Positions 16,395 through 25,307 of a stretch of DNA of 64,000 nt are shown here, piece by piece; position 1 is the stretch's first letter, and each line of letters opens with the position of its first letter. Source of the stretch: Lewinella sp. W8 (GTDB taxonomy: Bacteria > Bacteroidota > Bacteroidia > Chitinophagales > Saprospiraceae). The translations under genes and the position numbers were made by a program. The stretch covers positions 1-64,000 of the forward strand of contig NZ_SNAQ03000008.1 in NCBI RefSeq assembly GCF_004375085.3, read 5' to 3'. The notes under the pieces are model-generated. The model was not told the origin of the DNA and searched no databases. It saw nothing but the letters and a program-made list of their open reading frames with translations.

Positions 16395-16766
16395 ATGAGA
16401 TTAGTAAGCGTTCCCGTCGGAGACAACCTCCTGGAAGTATACAATAATATGTGGACCGGTGTCGAAACGGTTTCCTTCAACGGCCGGACGGTCAGCCGGC
16501 AGTTCAACTGGTTCGAAGGTATCCACCACTTCACCGTGATGGCGGACGACGGCGTCAGCGTTGACGATTATCGGGTAGAGATTCGCTTCAGTATGGCGGG
16601 GATCGTCGTCGATGTGTACCAAAACGAAGTGTGCTTGCTGGCGGGGAGCCGCCGCGCCCGTCGTAAATATGAAGATCAGCGTCGCTTTCAGCCGCGCAAT
16701 TGTCGTCGCCAGCGGCAGCACGTCAAGGAACCCGTAAAACTCTGGCGGGAGGAACACCTCGTGTAA
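16395..16766 (+). CDS. hypothetical small protein, paralog A of a tandem pair
   Basis: A 123-residue protein, paralogous to the next gene. Residues 1-85 form a beta-rich module: GDNLLEVYNNMWTGVETVSF, NGRTVSRQFNWFEGIHHFTV, then a VDVYQNEVCLLAG segment. The rest is a basic tail rich in R, Q and K, ending KLWREEHLV. There is no signal peptide or membrane helix. Short Bacteroidota proteins with the wording ETV.NG..VS...F..G..H.F exist but are uncharacterised. The basic tail could bind nucleic acid or membrane phosphates, which is only a guess. Confidence 0.7.
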   Translation: MRLVSVPVGDNLLEVYNNMWTGVETVSFNGRTVSRQFNWFEGIHHFTVMADDGVSVDDYRVEIRFSMAGIVVDVYQNEVCLLAGSRRARRKYEDQRRFQPRNCRRQRQHVKEPVKLWREEHLV

Positions 16767-16915
16767 CACTCACGTTGACTGAAATCATCGACCGCCACCC
16801 GGCTTATGTTGGGCAATGCTGGTTGGGAAAATCCTATTGCAGCATTAGCAGACCAGACGTTTTCTACCTTGCTTCCTCCCAGACAGTTCATCCCGCCAGA
16901 TAATTAATTCAATTC

Positions 16916-17302
16916 ATGCAAATCTTAGCCCTGAGGATAGATGATGACCTTCTGGAGGTCCATCACAACATGCTCAACAATAAGGACACCATATTTCTGA
17001 ACGGGGAGGAAGTTCACGTCAAACGACGGTACTTCGGCACCACCCATAAGTTCAGTGCGCTGGCCACGGATGGATTTACGACCAATCACTTTCGGGTCCG
17101 CGTGGGGATGGGCATGAACGGACTGACCTTTGAAGTTACCAAAAATGAGGTGTGTTACCTGGCCACCAGCTCCCGAAAAATCAGTATGCCCCAGCGTCGC
17201 CGGCGACCGGCAGCTGCTCCCCGCGCCGCCCGTCATCAGGAGCGGCGGACGGTATCCCGGTCGACGGAATCGCCCCTAGACGACGAAGATTTGTTGGTCT
17301 GA
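16916..17302 (+). CDS. hypothetical small protein, paralog B of a tandem pair
   Basis: A 128-residue protein, 149 bases behind paralog A. The shared core aligns without large gaps: DDLLEVHHNMLNNKDTIFLNG, then YFGTTHKFSALATDG, then MNGLTFEVTKNEVCYLA. The tail again is arginine-rich (PQRRRRPAAAPRAARHQERR) and ends DDEDLLV, echoing the LV end of paralog A. Cores are more alike than tails, as expected after duplication. Function is unknown, and no catalytic residue stands out. Confidence 0.7.
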   Translation: MQILALRIDDDLLEVHHNMLNNKDTIFLNGEEVHVKRRYFGTTHKFSALATDGFTTNHFRVRVGMGMNGLTFEVTKNEVCYLATSSRKISMPQRRRRPAAAPRAARHQERRTVSRSTESPLDDEDLLV

Positions 17303-17340
17303 TTGGCCAGGAAGGGGGAACTGCCCCGAGTTTTGCTTCG

Positions 17341-17458
17341 CAGCTACCTTCGGTGGTCGCAATGCTAGTCGGGATCGTTGATTTCAAAGGAAATGCAACG
17401 GCCCCGAGTTCCGTTCAGCTCGTCGGGATCGTTGATTTCTGAGGAAATGCAACGGCGT
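17341..17458 (+). repeat. dispersed intergenic repeat, copies 3 and 4 in tandem
   Basis: Two copies lie head to tail. The first (17341-17401) starts with the 22-base block also found at 9272. The second (17402-17458) starts with the CCCGAGTTCCGT block also found at 2237. Both carry GTCGGGATCGTTGATTTC and AAATGCAACGGC. Downstream, GTGCGGGTGC (17490-17499) and an inverse CTGGCACCCGC (17555-17565) echo the end block of the family. The gene-free stretch 17303-17719 is otherwise empty. Confidence 0.7.
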
Positions 17459-17719
17459 GTGAAGTGAAACGGAATACTCGGCTCAGCCGGTGCGGGTGCA
17501 AAGTTCGTTCGCGGGGCAGTGTTTAGGGGTACCAAAACTTTGCCATACCCATTCCCTGGCACCCGCAACTTGTTGCCCAAAAATCAGTTGAGCACCTACT
17601 ATATTCTTCTAAAACCCTCCCGGTCTGGCCATCGGACAAAGTCCGGGGAATATCGGCCAACCCGCCCCCAACAACTGGCCGGGCAACGTACCTTAGCGCC
17701 CCACAAAAGCCCCCCCTGT

Positions 17720-18802
17720 ATGGCTGGAAGCAGCTTTGGACTGAACTTTCGCATCACCACTTTCGGAGAAAGCCACGGCCCCGGTTTGGGGGTCGTCATC
17801 GACGGATGCCCGGCGGGCATTGACTTTGACGAAGACTTTATCCAGGGAGAACTGGCCCGCCGGCGCCCCGGACAAAGCCGGATTGTCACCCAACGCAAGG
17901 AAGAAGATGGCGTTCAGGTCATCAGCGGCGTTTTCGAGGGCAAGACGACGGGCACCCCCATCGGCATGGTGATTTACAATAAGGATCAGCGCAGCCGGGA
18001 TTACGGACACATTTTTGACAAATTTCGTCCGAGTCACGCCGACTACACCTTTTCGGCCAAGTACGGCATCCGCGATTATCGCGGAGGGGGGCGCAGCAGT
18101 GCCCGGGAGACGGCCGCCCGGGTAGCCGCCGGTGCCGTGGCGCAGTTGTTGCTCCGGCATTATGGCATCAGCATTCACAGCTTCGTCAGTCAGGTGGGGC
18201 ACCTCAAGGTCGAGGCCCCTTACCAGTCGCTGGATTTCAGTCAGATTGAGGCCAACGACGTCCGATGCCCGGATCCCGAAGTAGCCAAAGCCATGGAGGC
18301 CGAAATCCTCACCGTCCGCAAGGCCGGCGATACCATCGGCGGAGTGGTTTCCTGCGTCGTTCAGGGCGTTCCCGCCGGATGGGGTCAACCCGTTTTTGAC
18401 AAGCTCCACGCCGACCTCGGCAAGGCCATTTTGAGCATCAACGCCTGCAAGGGATTTGAGTACGGCAGTGGTTTTGCGGGAGTCACGCTACGGGGCAGCG
18501 CCCACAACGATGAGTTCTATACCGATGAGGAAGGGCGGGTCAGAACCCGGACCAACCTGAGCGGAGGCATCCAGGGAGGGATCTCCAACGGAGAAGACAT
18601 CTACTTCCGGGCGGCCTTCAAGCCGGTCGCCACCATCATCCAGGACCAGGAGAGCGTCAACGAAGCCGGCGAAAAAGTAATCGTGAGTGGTAAGGGACGT
18701 CACGATCCCTGCGTCTTACCCCGGGCGGTGCCCATCGTGGACAACATGGTTGCCCTAGTGCTGGCCGATCACTGTTTGCGGGCGCGGAGCGACCGGATGT
18801 AG
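17720..18802 (+). CDS. aroC: chorismate synthase
   Basis: A 360-residue enzyme that makes chorismate from EPSP using reduced FMN, the last common step to aromatic amino acids. Signatures are the N-terminal [22 protein letters not shown] (key part GESHGPG, about residues 14-20), the RRRPGQS.. segment with R-E-D contacts, [20 protein letters not shown] (about 115-134) and [13 protein letters not shown] near 275. The ATG beginning [10 protein letters not shown] is chosen. Longer frames reaching back to 17519 run through repeat sequence and lack family similarity. It stands alone, with no other aro gene nearby. Confidence 0.97.
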   Translation: MAGSSFGLNFRITTFGESHGPGLGVVIDGCPAGIDFDEDFIQGELARRRPGQSRIVTQRKEEDGVQVISGVFEGKTTGTPIGMVIYNKDQRSRDYGHIFDKFRPSHADYTFSAKYGIRDYRGGGRSSARETAARVAAGAVAQLLLRHYGISIHSFVSQVGHLKVEAPYQSLDFSQIEANDVRCPDPEVAKAMEAEILTVRKAGDTIGGVVSCVVQGVPAGWGQPVFDKLHADLGKAILSINACKGFEYGSGFAGVTLRGSAHNDEFYTDEEGRVRTRTNLSGGIQGGISNGEDIYFRAAFKPVATIIQDQESVNEAGEKVIVSGKGRHDPCVLPRAVPIVDNMVALVLADHCLRARSDRM

Positions 18803-18812
18803 CCGCTCCATC

Positions 18813-19676
18813 CTAGAGGGCGACGTTGGCCCGGTAGCGCGCCAGGCAGTCTTCCAGGGCGTCTTCCCAGGGGCGGGGCGCCCCCACAATGGCGCTGATT
18901 TTGGTCGTATCCAAGACGCTGTAACTGGGCCGTTTGGCCGGGGTTGGGTACTGGGCCGTAGTGATGGCCTTGAGGTCGCAGTGGACGCCACTGATGGCGA
19001 AGATCCGTGCAGCAAAATCATACCAGGAGCACTGGCCGGCGTTGGCGAAATTATAGATCCCGGAGGGTGCCTGGCTCTGCGCGAGGCGGATGGCGGCCGC
19101 GGCGAGGTCCGCGGCGTACGTCGGGCCACCGATCTGGTCGTTTACGATGGAGAGCTGACCACGCTCCTCGCCGAGCCGCAGCATTGTCCGCAGGAAGTTA
19201 TGGCCATACTCTGCGTAGACCCAACTGGTCCGGATGATGTAGGCATCCGGGTGATGGTGCAGGACTTCATTCTCCCCCAACAACTTGGTGCGGGCGTAGA
19301 CGCTGCTTCCCTGGGTGCGGTCATCCTCTTTCAGCGGACGATCGTAACCGTCGGCGTAGACATAATCAGAAGAAAAGTGGACGAAGCCGATGTTTGCCTG
19401 GTGGCAGGCCGCCGCCAGGCGGCGGACACCCTCCACGTTGACCTCTCTGGCCTTATCCGGCTCACTTTCGGCCCGATCCACGGCCGTGTAGGCGGCCGCA
19501 TTAAAGACCACGTCTGGCTGGGCTTCCCGCAGGGCCACCCGCAGATCGTCGGGCTTGGTAATGTTCAGGCTGGACCGATTGTAGGCAAAAACCCGCACGT
19601 CATCCAGCGTTTTTGCCGCGCCAATTAGTTTTTGCCCCAGTTGGCCGCCGGCGCCACAGATCATGATTCTTTTCAT
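18813..19676 (-). CDS. rfbD: dTDP-4-dehydrorhamnose reductase (RmlD/RfbD)
   Basis: A 287-residue NAD(P)H-dependent reductase making dTDP-rhamnose for cell-envelope polysaccharide. The Rossmann motif GAGGQLGQKL stands at the N-terminus. FNAAAYTAVDRAE (about 60-72), HFSSDYVYADG (about 100) with the catalytic serine/threonine region, and YARTKLLGE (YxxxK, about 127-135) follow. IRTSWVYAEYGHNFL and the late RPSYSVLDT are typical of RmlD. The ATG at 19676 is preferred to a TTG nine bases upstream. No other rml gene is adjacent. Its 3' end lies 11 bases from that of aroC, tail to tail. Confidence 0.92.
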   Translation of the reverse strand: MKRIMICGAGGQLGQKLIGAAKTLDDVRVFAYNRSSLNITKPDDLRVALREAQPDVVFNAAAYTAVDRAESEPDKAREVNVEGVRRLAAACHQANIGFVHFSSDYVYADGYDRPLKEDDRTQGSSVYARTKLLGENEVLHHHPDAYIIRTSWVYAEYGHNFLRTMLRLGEERGQLSIVNDQIGGPTYAADLAAAAIRLAQSQAPSGIYNFANAGQCSWYDFAARIFAISGVHCDLKAITTAQYPTPAKRPSYSVLDTTKISAIVGAPRPWEDALEDCLARYRANVAL

Positions 19677-20116
19677 CTCCTTCAATACTGTTCAAGCCTC
19701 CCCCGGGTTGAATCCCGCCCGGGAAAACTATGGTTAAAATTTTGCTCGCCCCGGAAACATTGGGCTCCGGAGTTAGGCTGTTCCCTGAGGTTTCATCAGC
19801 GATTCCTGTAGGTAAGCACATTGATTTTTCCTAATGATAGCATCGTGTTGCGAAGTTTTTCTACCGGTGAAGGAGCTCTAGATTTCGTAACATCGGGCGG
19901 TAGTTGAATCTCCTTCATGGGGTGAAAAATGAAAAGTCTATGTTGTAACCTAGAGCAAGCCTTTTCCGGAAAGATGTTCTGCTACGGGAATGGCTCGGCG
20001 TGGAACGCCTCGACCGGTTTTTGCGGGACAACACTCCGCAGTCATGACCGGGCAAAATGGCCGAAAGTCCCGTACCCAAAAGCCCAAATGGGTTCTGGGT
20101 TTTACCTTCGCCTGTA
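19677..20116. other. 440-base spacer between divergent genes, no gene found
   Basis: It holds the 5' sides of two divergent genes. An inverted pair TGAAGGAG / CTCCTTCA stands at about 19868 and 19911, and TACCTTCG (20103-20110), one base off the -7 consensus, lies seven bases ahead of the helicase ATG. Short frames in it look like noise. Confidence 0.4.
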
Positions 20117-23100
20117 ATGACAGATTCCCAGAGGAACGACGCCTTCCGCAAGTACTTTTACCGGCAGCTTGATCGCATTGCGGAGGACGGAAGTATGTCC
20201 CCCGTGGCCCGGGGCCATGCCCTGCGTCGGTTAGTCCTGGAAATCTTTGAGCAGGCCACTGCCAACGAGCGCCTTCACTTCAGCACGAATTTCGCCCGGA
20301 TCAGTTATTCGGCCCATAAGTTTGGCATTCCCCACCAGCACATCTTTCAGGAGCGCCACTTCCGCAGGAGGAAAATAGATGGCCTGAACGAGGAGGAGCT
20401 TGAGCGGCAACTCTTCACCGGCTACAAGCTGGCCACCGAATTGATCCGATACGTGTTCGGAGGAGCAGTCCCGGACAACCGGGTGGAACTGCTGACCCTC
20501 CCCTACCCCTTTCCCTACCGGGCACCCGAGGTCAGGGAGCGATTTCCCTCCCTGCGGGTGATCGCCGTGGAAGAAGACGAAGAAGAGGCCCTGCTGTACG
20601 TCCGGGAAGAAGTCCGGGCCGAACAAGTCTACGCCATTCCCTTTGCGCGGGAGACCGTCCCCAATCCGCTGGTGGCCCAGGCCATTGCCATCATCCGCAA
20701 GGTTAGCGGTATGCCGGTCCTGCTCAACCTCATTTCTGCCGAGTTGCGGGACGATGGTTTTCTCTATCCGGACCAAATCGTAGTCGAGCCCGATTACCTG
20801 ATCGACGTAACGGCCGTTGCGGAAAGCTTTGACGGGGTAAAAAGCTACCAGCCCTGGAGCAGCCTGACCAAAAAGCTGCTGCCCTACCGCCAGACCATCC
20901 CCCTGCTTCGGGGAAACCTGGTCAACTACTTTCTGGACCGACTGGTGGAGGACCCCGAAACCGACTTCAAGGAGCTGCTACGGAACATCTTCCAAACCCA
21001 GCCTCTGGCGCTCTGCCTGTTCGACGACCGGGAAATCAAACAGCTCATTGAGCAACTAAAGCACCATTACGTTACTCTCCAGAAATTCGTCCGGCAGGAT
21101 ATGGCGGCCATCAACCTCGATCGGGCCTCCATCCTACTGGAACCGACCTTCCTCAGTCCGGAATACGGCGTTCAGGGGCGGCTGGACCTACTGCAGGCGG
21201 CGCCCGGCCCCAATGACCCAACGACCATCGTTGAGTTAAAAACCAGCAAGTACTGGAAGCCCAACAAGTTTGGCATCAACCAAACCAACTACATCCAGAC
21301 GCTCCTTTATGACCTGATGATCAACCAGGCGCTGGGGGCCGACGCCAACGTACGGAGCTACATCCTGTACAGCAATGATTACGAGGCCGGACTGAAGTAC
21401 GCTCCACCCGAGCGAAACCAGATGCTGGAAGCCGTGGCCGCCCGAAACCAGTTGATCGGGGTGGAGTTTTTGCTCACTCAGCTGGGTACCGACCCCAACG
21501 GCAATCTCCGCGAAGAGATCGGTCAACTGATGAGTCGGTTAAATCCCGATCACATTCCCGGCCTGGGCAGTTTCAGCAAGCGGGACCACCAAAAAACACT
21601 GGAGGTTTTTTCCCAGCTGACGCCGGTGGAGCAATGCTATTTCGGGGCCTTTTTGGGCTTCGTGGCCCGAGAGCAAAAACTGGCCAAAACCGGCGAACAA
21701 CGACTGGAGGGCATCAATGGCCTGGCCAGCCTCTGGCTGGACGAGCGGGAGCAGAAAACCGAGCGCTTTGAGATCCTCGACGGTCTGACGTTCTCGTCCT
21801 ACGACCAGGATACTGCGACCCTCAATCTGAAACGGCCGGCGGATGATGACCGGCTGGTCAAGTTTCGGCAGGGAGACATCATTGCCCTTTACGGAACTTC
21901 GGGACGGGAAGCCTCCCCCCGCGATCCGATTCGCTCCCAAATCCTGAAATCCACCCTGATTTCCCTGCGGCCCGACGCCGTGCAGCTTCGGCTGCGCAGC
22001 CACCAGCTCAGTGATGCCGTCTTCCACCGGTCGCGGTACTGGAGTATTGAAAAGGACGTCCTGGACAGCAGTTTCCGCAACCACTACCAGGGCATGATGG
22101 TCTGGGCGGACAGTCCGCCGCCGCGGCGGCGGCAGTGGCTGGGACTAGATCCCCCCGGAGAAGCCGCTCCCCTTGCCCACCAAATTGATCCGGGCCTGAC
22201 GGACCAGCAGAACCGGATTCTGCAGCGCATCATTACGGCGCCGGATTACTTTTTGCTCTGGGGTCCGCCGGGAACGGGAAAAACGAGTCAGATGCTGCAC
22301 CATCTGGTACGGTACCTGCTGGAGCATACCGAGGAGCATCTGCTGCTCGTGGCCTACACCAACCGGGCGGTGGACGAAATCTGCGAGTCGATTGAACGCA
22401 TTACCGGACCCGACGGGAGCCCCTACACGGATTACCTGCGCATTGGCAGTCGCTACGGCGTGGCCCCGCAGTTTGAAGAGCGGCTACTGCAGATTCAGAG
22501 TAGCCGCGTCAATACGCGTAGTGCCCTTACGGATTTGATTCGTCAGCGACGGGTCGTGGTGGGTACGGTTGCCAGTGTGGGTGGCAAGGAAGCCCTGTTT
22601 ACCCTCAAGCAATTTGATCGCATCATCGTCGACGAGGCCAGTCAGATTCTGGAACCGTTGCTGGCGGGGCTGTTGCCCCGCGCCCCCCGTAGCCTGCTGA
22701 TCGGGGACCACCGTCAATTACCCGCCGTGGTGCAGCAGCGCGAAGAAGACAGCCGGGTGTACGACCAGGGACTCCGTAAGCTGGGCCTTCAGCACCTCAG
22801 CACCAGCCTGTTCGAGCGGCTTTACCGCACGGCCCAGGAACGGGAATGGCACTGGGCCTACGACCAGTTGAGCCACCAGGGGCGGATGCACGCCGACATC
22901 ATGGACTTTCCCGCCACCCACTTCTACGACCATCAGCTGGACATTCTTCCGGAAAGCATTGCCCACCGAAAAACACAGCTCCTGCCACTGCCCCCGGCAC
23001 CCGCGTCCGCGCCCCCCTTAGTCCAAAAAATCAGCGACCAACGACTGCTCTTCCTCGAGACCGAACCGGACCTCCTTACCGGCGACCCCAAAGTAAACGA

Positions 23101-23536
23101 TCACGAAGCCGCGCTGATGGTGGACCTCATTGGGGCCTTCGAAGCACTGTACGCCGGCAGCGACCGGCCCATCCGACCGGGGGACATCGGCATCATCACG
23201 CCCTACCGTGCCCAGATCGCCCACATTCGTCAACGGCTGGTTAAGGCCGGACAGTCGCCCGACGACTTTACGGTGGATACCGTGGAACGCTATCAGGGCG
23301 GCGCCAAGCGAATTATCCTGATTTCCCTTTGCACCAACGAGGACAAGCAGATTCAGATGCTTTCCCAGATCAGCGAGGAGGGCGTGGACCGTAAGCTGAA
23401 CGTAGCCATGACGCGGGCCCGCGAACACCTCGTGCTGGTGGGCTGCCCCCACATCCTGCGACAGAGCACCGTGTACGGAGCACTGCTGGATTATTTATCG
23501 GGTGATCAAGCCCGGACAAGCCCCTACTCGGGGTAG
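20117..23536 (+). CDS. Dna2-like fused PD-(D/E)XK nuclease and superfamily 1 helicase
   Basis: A 1139-residue DNA-processing protein. The first ~400 residues end in a nuclease core: QGRLDLLQ (Asp near 355) and IVELKTSKY (E-x-K near 372), the PD-(D/E)XK arrangement, followed by a QTLLYDLMI helix as in RecB/Cas4/Dna2 nucleases. The helicase has Walker A GPPGTGKTS near 716, YTNRAVDEI (motif Ia), IIVDEASQ (Walker B) near 838, GDHRQLPAVV (motif III), TVERYQGGAKRIILIS (motif V) near 1055 and LNVAMTRAREHLVLVG (motif VI) near 1094. This is the UPF1/Dna2 branch. The four iron-sulphur cysteines of eukaryotic Dna2 are not seen. ATG at 20117 is chosen over 20057 because the family-like sequence begins there. 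It stands alone, without cas or defence neighbours. Repair or antiphage roles are both possible. Confidence 0.87.
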   Translation: MTDSQRNDAFRKYFYRQLDRIAEDGSMSPVARGHALRRLVLEIFEQATANERLHFSTNFARISYSAHKFGIPHQHIFQERHFRRRKIDGLNEEELERQLFTGYKLATELIRYVFGGAVPDNRVELLTLPYPFPYRAPEVRERFPSLRVIAVEEDEEEALLYVREEVRAEQVYAIPFARETVPNPLVAQAIAIIRKVSGMPVLLNLISAELRDDGFLYPDQIVVEPDYLIDVTAVAESFDGVKSYQPWSSLTKKLLPYRQTIPLLRGNLVNYFLDRLVEDPETDFKELLRNIFQTQPLALCLFDDREIKQLIEQLKHHYVTLQKFVRQDMAAINLDRASILLEPTFLSPEYGVQGRLDLLQAAPGPNDPTTIVELKTSKYWKPNKFGINQTNYIQTLLYDLMINQALGADANVRSYILYSNDYEAGLKYAPPERNQMLEAVAARNQLIGVEFLLTQLGTDPNGNLREEIGQLMSRLNPDHIPGLGSFSKRDHQKTLEVFSQLTPVEQCYFGAFLGFVAREQKLAKTGEQRLEGINGLASLWLDEREQKTERFEILDGLTFSSYDQDTATLNLKRPADDDRLVKFRQGDIIALYGTSGREASPRDPIRSQILKSTLISLRPDAVQLRLRSHQLSDAVFHRSRYWSIEKDVLDSSFRNHYQGMMVWADSPPPRRRQWLGLDPPGEAAPLAHQIDPGLTDQQNRILQRIITAPDYFLLWGPPGTGKTSQMLHHLVRYLLEHTEEHLLLVAYTNRAVDEICESIERITGPDGSPYTDYLRIGSRYGVAPQFEERLLQIQSSRVNTRSALTDLIRQRRVVVGTVASVGGKEALFTLKQFDRIIVDEASQILEPLLAGLLPRAPRSLLIGDHRQLPAVVQQREEDSRVYDQGLRKLGLQHLSTSLFERLYRTAQEREWHWAYDQLSHQGRMHADIMDFPATHFYDHQLDILPESIAHRKTQLLPLPPAPASAPPLVQKISDQRLLFLETEPDLLTGDPKVNDHEAALMVDLIGAFEALYAGSDRPIRPGDIGIITPYRAQIAHIRQRLVKAGQSPDDFTVDTVERYQGGAKRIILISLCTNEDKQIQMLSQISEEGVDRKLNVAMTRAREHLVLVGCPHILRQSTVYGALLDYLSGDQARTSPYSG

Positions 23537-24633
23537 GTCTTTCGGTAGCCTTCGACCAGTTGGACGACCCGCCCGTAATTGAGCATGCCTTCGTGAATGC
23601 CCTGGGCCTTCAGGTAGGCATTGTAGGTGGCGTTCCGGACGGCCGGGGCGATGTCCTGATACTTTTCCCCGTTTTCGTAAATCGCCTGAAGGTCATTCCG
23701 GATGCCGGAGTACAGGGACGTCCGTCGCCAGGCGAGGTATCCTTCGGGATCCGCGTAGCGGAGCCTACCCGCCAGGCGGCGCCAGTGGGCCAATTCAAAA
23801 GCGTATTGCAGGGCAGGATCGGTGGCGCGTTGACCGGCCAGCCAGGCCAGAAAGGAGCAGGTACCTTCTCCGCCAAAACCGTAGGCGTGGGACAGTTCGT
23901 GCGCCATCACGGCGGGTTCCTGCAGGGGGTGGAGGCCCGCATCCAGATTACCCTCTCCGGCCCAGGGCCAGTAGACGCCGGCGGTGCTTAGTCGCAGGAG
24001 GATGCCACGGGGAAGCAGTCGCCGGGCCCGGGGGCGCCCGCCGGCGGGAATACCGTGGTCTTCCAGTGCCCGGGCCACGAGGGGGCGTACGGCACCTTCC
24101 AGATCCGCCGGAAAATCTTTGGCGCTGAGGGCCAGGGTATCCGGGCTGACCCGTTGCCGCAGATCGGCCAATCGTTCTCCTCCGGAATACACCCGTTCGC
24201 GGAGCTCCTCCAGCGAGGGGGAATAGGGAGCAAACTCCATGGTTTCTTCCACCGGTAGGCGGCCGTAATTAATCCCCCAGAAGAGGAGGAAAAAGGCCAC
24301 CAGCGTGCTGGCCGCACGGATGAACCACAGGCCACCCAGGAGGACCGACTGCCCCCAGCCCGGGCGGGGGACCATCCGGCGCCACGCCCCCCATTTCCGA
24401 ACCACGACGACCAGAACTAGGCCCCAGAATACGTAGAACAGCGGAATGGGCAGGCGCGCGATGGTGTGGTCCCAGATCGCCCGAAAAAAGGGGAAGACGT
24501 TGCGACTGTACATCGTTTCGATGGCCTCCGCCGGGAGCGAAAAGCGGAGGATCAGGACCAGCGCCAGGACGAACAAGCTCCCGCCGGTTCGCTGGAGGGC
24601 CAGTTTGAGGAAATTGGTGTCGTTTTGCGTCAC
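23524..24633 (-). CDS. DUF3810 membrane protein
   Basis: About 369 residues if translation begins at the GTG at 24633 (VTQNDTNFLKLAL). An ATG at 24690 would add 19 residues. Three hydrophobic segments (about 12-30, 55-75 and 95-115) are followed by WGINYGRLPVEE and, near the middle, the HELSHAYGFGGEG stretch, a HExxH zinc-protease-like motif with a downstream glutamate. The DUF3810 family is widespread in Bacteroidota and uncharacterised. The HExxH suggests a membrane metallopeptidase. Its 3' end overlaps that of the helicase by 13 bases, tail to tail. The trxA promoter lies over its 5' end, which favours the shorter start. Confidence 0.85.
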   Translation of the reverse strand: MTQNDTNFLKLALQRTGGSLFVLALVLILRFSLPAEAIETMYSRNVFPFFRAIWDHTIARLPIPLFYVFWGLVLVVVVRKWGAWRRMVPRPGWGQSVLLGGLWFIRAASTLVAFFLLFWGINYGRLPVEETMEFAPYSPSLEELRERVYSGGERLADLRQRVSPDTLALSAKDFPADLEGAVRPLVARALEDHGIPAGGRPRARRLLPRGILLRLSTAGVYWPWAGEGNLDAGLHPLQEPAVMAHELSHAYGFGGEGTCSFLAWLAGQRATDPALQYAFELAHWRRLAGRLRYADPEGYLAWRRTSLYSGIRNDLQAIYENGEKYQDIAPAVRNATYNAYLKAQGIHEGMLNYGRVVQLVEGYRKTYPE

Positions 24634-24656
24634 TTCGATACGGGATTTTACCTTTG
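24625..24656 (+). promoter_or_regulatory. promoter of thioredoxin
   Basis: TTG (24625-24627), 21 bases, TACCTTTG (24649-24656). Transcription would begin near 24663, about 68 bases ahead of the trxA ATG. It overlaps the beginning of the divergent DUF3810 gene. Confidence 0.6.
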
Positions 24657-24730
24657 CGTCAACCTTCACTATACGAAGACGTTTTACCATCGTGCAATTC
24701 GCACAGAGAACCTGAAAAAATACAATACTA

Positions 24731-25057
24731 ATGGCTTTCGAACTGACAGATGCCAACTTCCAGGAAAACGTACTGGATAAAAAAGGAATTGCCGTCGTTG
24801 ACTTTTGGGCGGAATGGTGTGGTCCCTGCCGCATGATTGGTCCCGTTATTGAGGAGCTTTCTCAAGAATATGACGGAAAGGCCCTCGTTGCGAAGGTTGA
24901 CGTAGACGAAAATTCCGAGTTGAGCTTTAAGTACGGCGTCCGTTCGATCCCCACCATCCTGATCCTCAAAGACGGGGAAGTGGTGGATAAGCACGTTGGC
25001 GTTACGACCAAGCAGGCCCTCGTTGAGAAGATCGAGGCCCAGCTGGCCGCCGCTTAA
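24731..25057 (+). CDS. trxA: thioredoxin
   Basis: A 108-residue cytoplasmic disulphide reductase. The redox site WAEWCGPCRM has Cys30 and Cys33. The cis-proline segment SIPTILI and the GEVVDKHVG turn are in place, and the length is exactly that of TrxA. It is preceded by a consensus promoter and followed by a strong terminator, so it is a single-gene unit. Confidence 0.96.
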   Translation: MAFELTDANFQENVLDKKGIAVVDFWAEWCGPCRMIGPVIEELSQEYDGKALVAKVDVDENSELSFKYGVRSIPTILILKDGEVVDKHVGVTTKQALVEKIEAQLAAA

Positions 25058-25078
25058 TTGCGGTAGGATACTTACTGT

Positions 25079-25122
25079 ACGAAGCACCATCGTCCTGCGG
25101 GGCGGTGGTGCTTCGTTGTTTC
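25079..25122 (+). terminator. Rho-independent terminator of thioredoxin
   Basis: An 11-bp perfect stem (25079-25089 with 25106-25116) is followed by TTGTTTC, 22 bases after the stop. Confidence 0.85.
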
Positions 25123-25171
25123 GGGCAGGGGAAAAGTAATGGTCTTCCAGAGCGATTTGGGAAGATCAGGT

Positions 25172-25256
25172 AACGCTCCCGAGATACGCAAAGCACGTCG
25201 GGATCATAGATTTAAGGGTGAATGCGACGAAGCGCAGGTGCCGGGTTAAATTGCTC
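25172..25256 (+). repeat. dispersed intergenic repeat, copy 5
   Basis: Contains CTCCCGAG (25176-25183), CGTCGGGATCATAGATTTAA (25196-25215), AATGCGACG and GCGCAGGTGCCGGGTTAA (25232-25249). Its right end touches the -33 element of the next gene's promoter. Confidence 0.65.
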
Positions 25257-25280
25257 AAGGAGCCAGGGCCCTTATCTTTA
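25251..25280 (+). promoter_or_regulatory. promoter of the beta-lactamase-fold hydrolase
   Basis: TTG (25251-25253), 19 bases, TATCTTTA (25273-25280), one base off consensus, 27 bases ahead of the ATG. Confidence 0.5.
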
Positions 25281-25307
25281 TCGTGAAAGAGCCAGAAAAG
25301 GATTACC

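Noticed and set aside
20117-23536. Antiphage defence island around the Dna2-like gene
   Set aside because: The neighbours (rfbD, DUF3810, trxA) are housekeeping genes; no toxin, restriction, methylase or cas gene is present, so no system is claimed.
24446-24780. Rightward frames upstream of thioredoxin
   Set aside because: They are antisense to the DUF3810 gene and overlap the trxA promoter and start.
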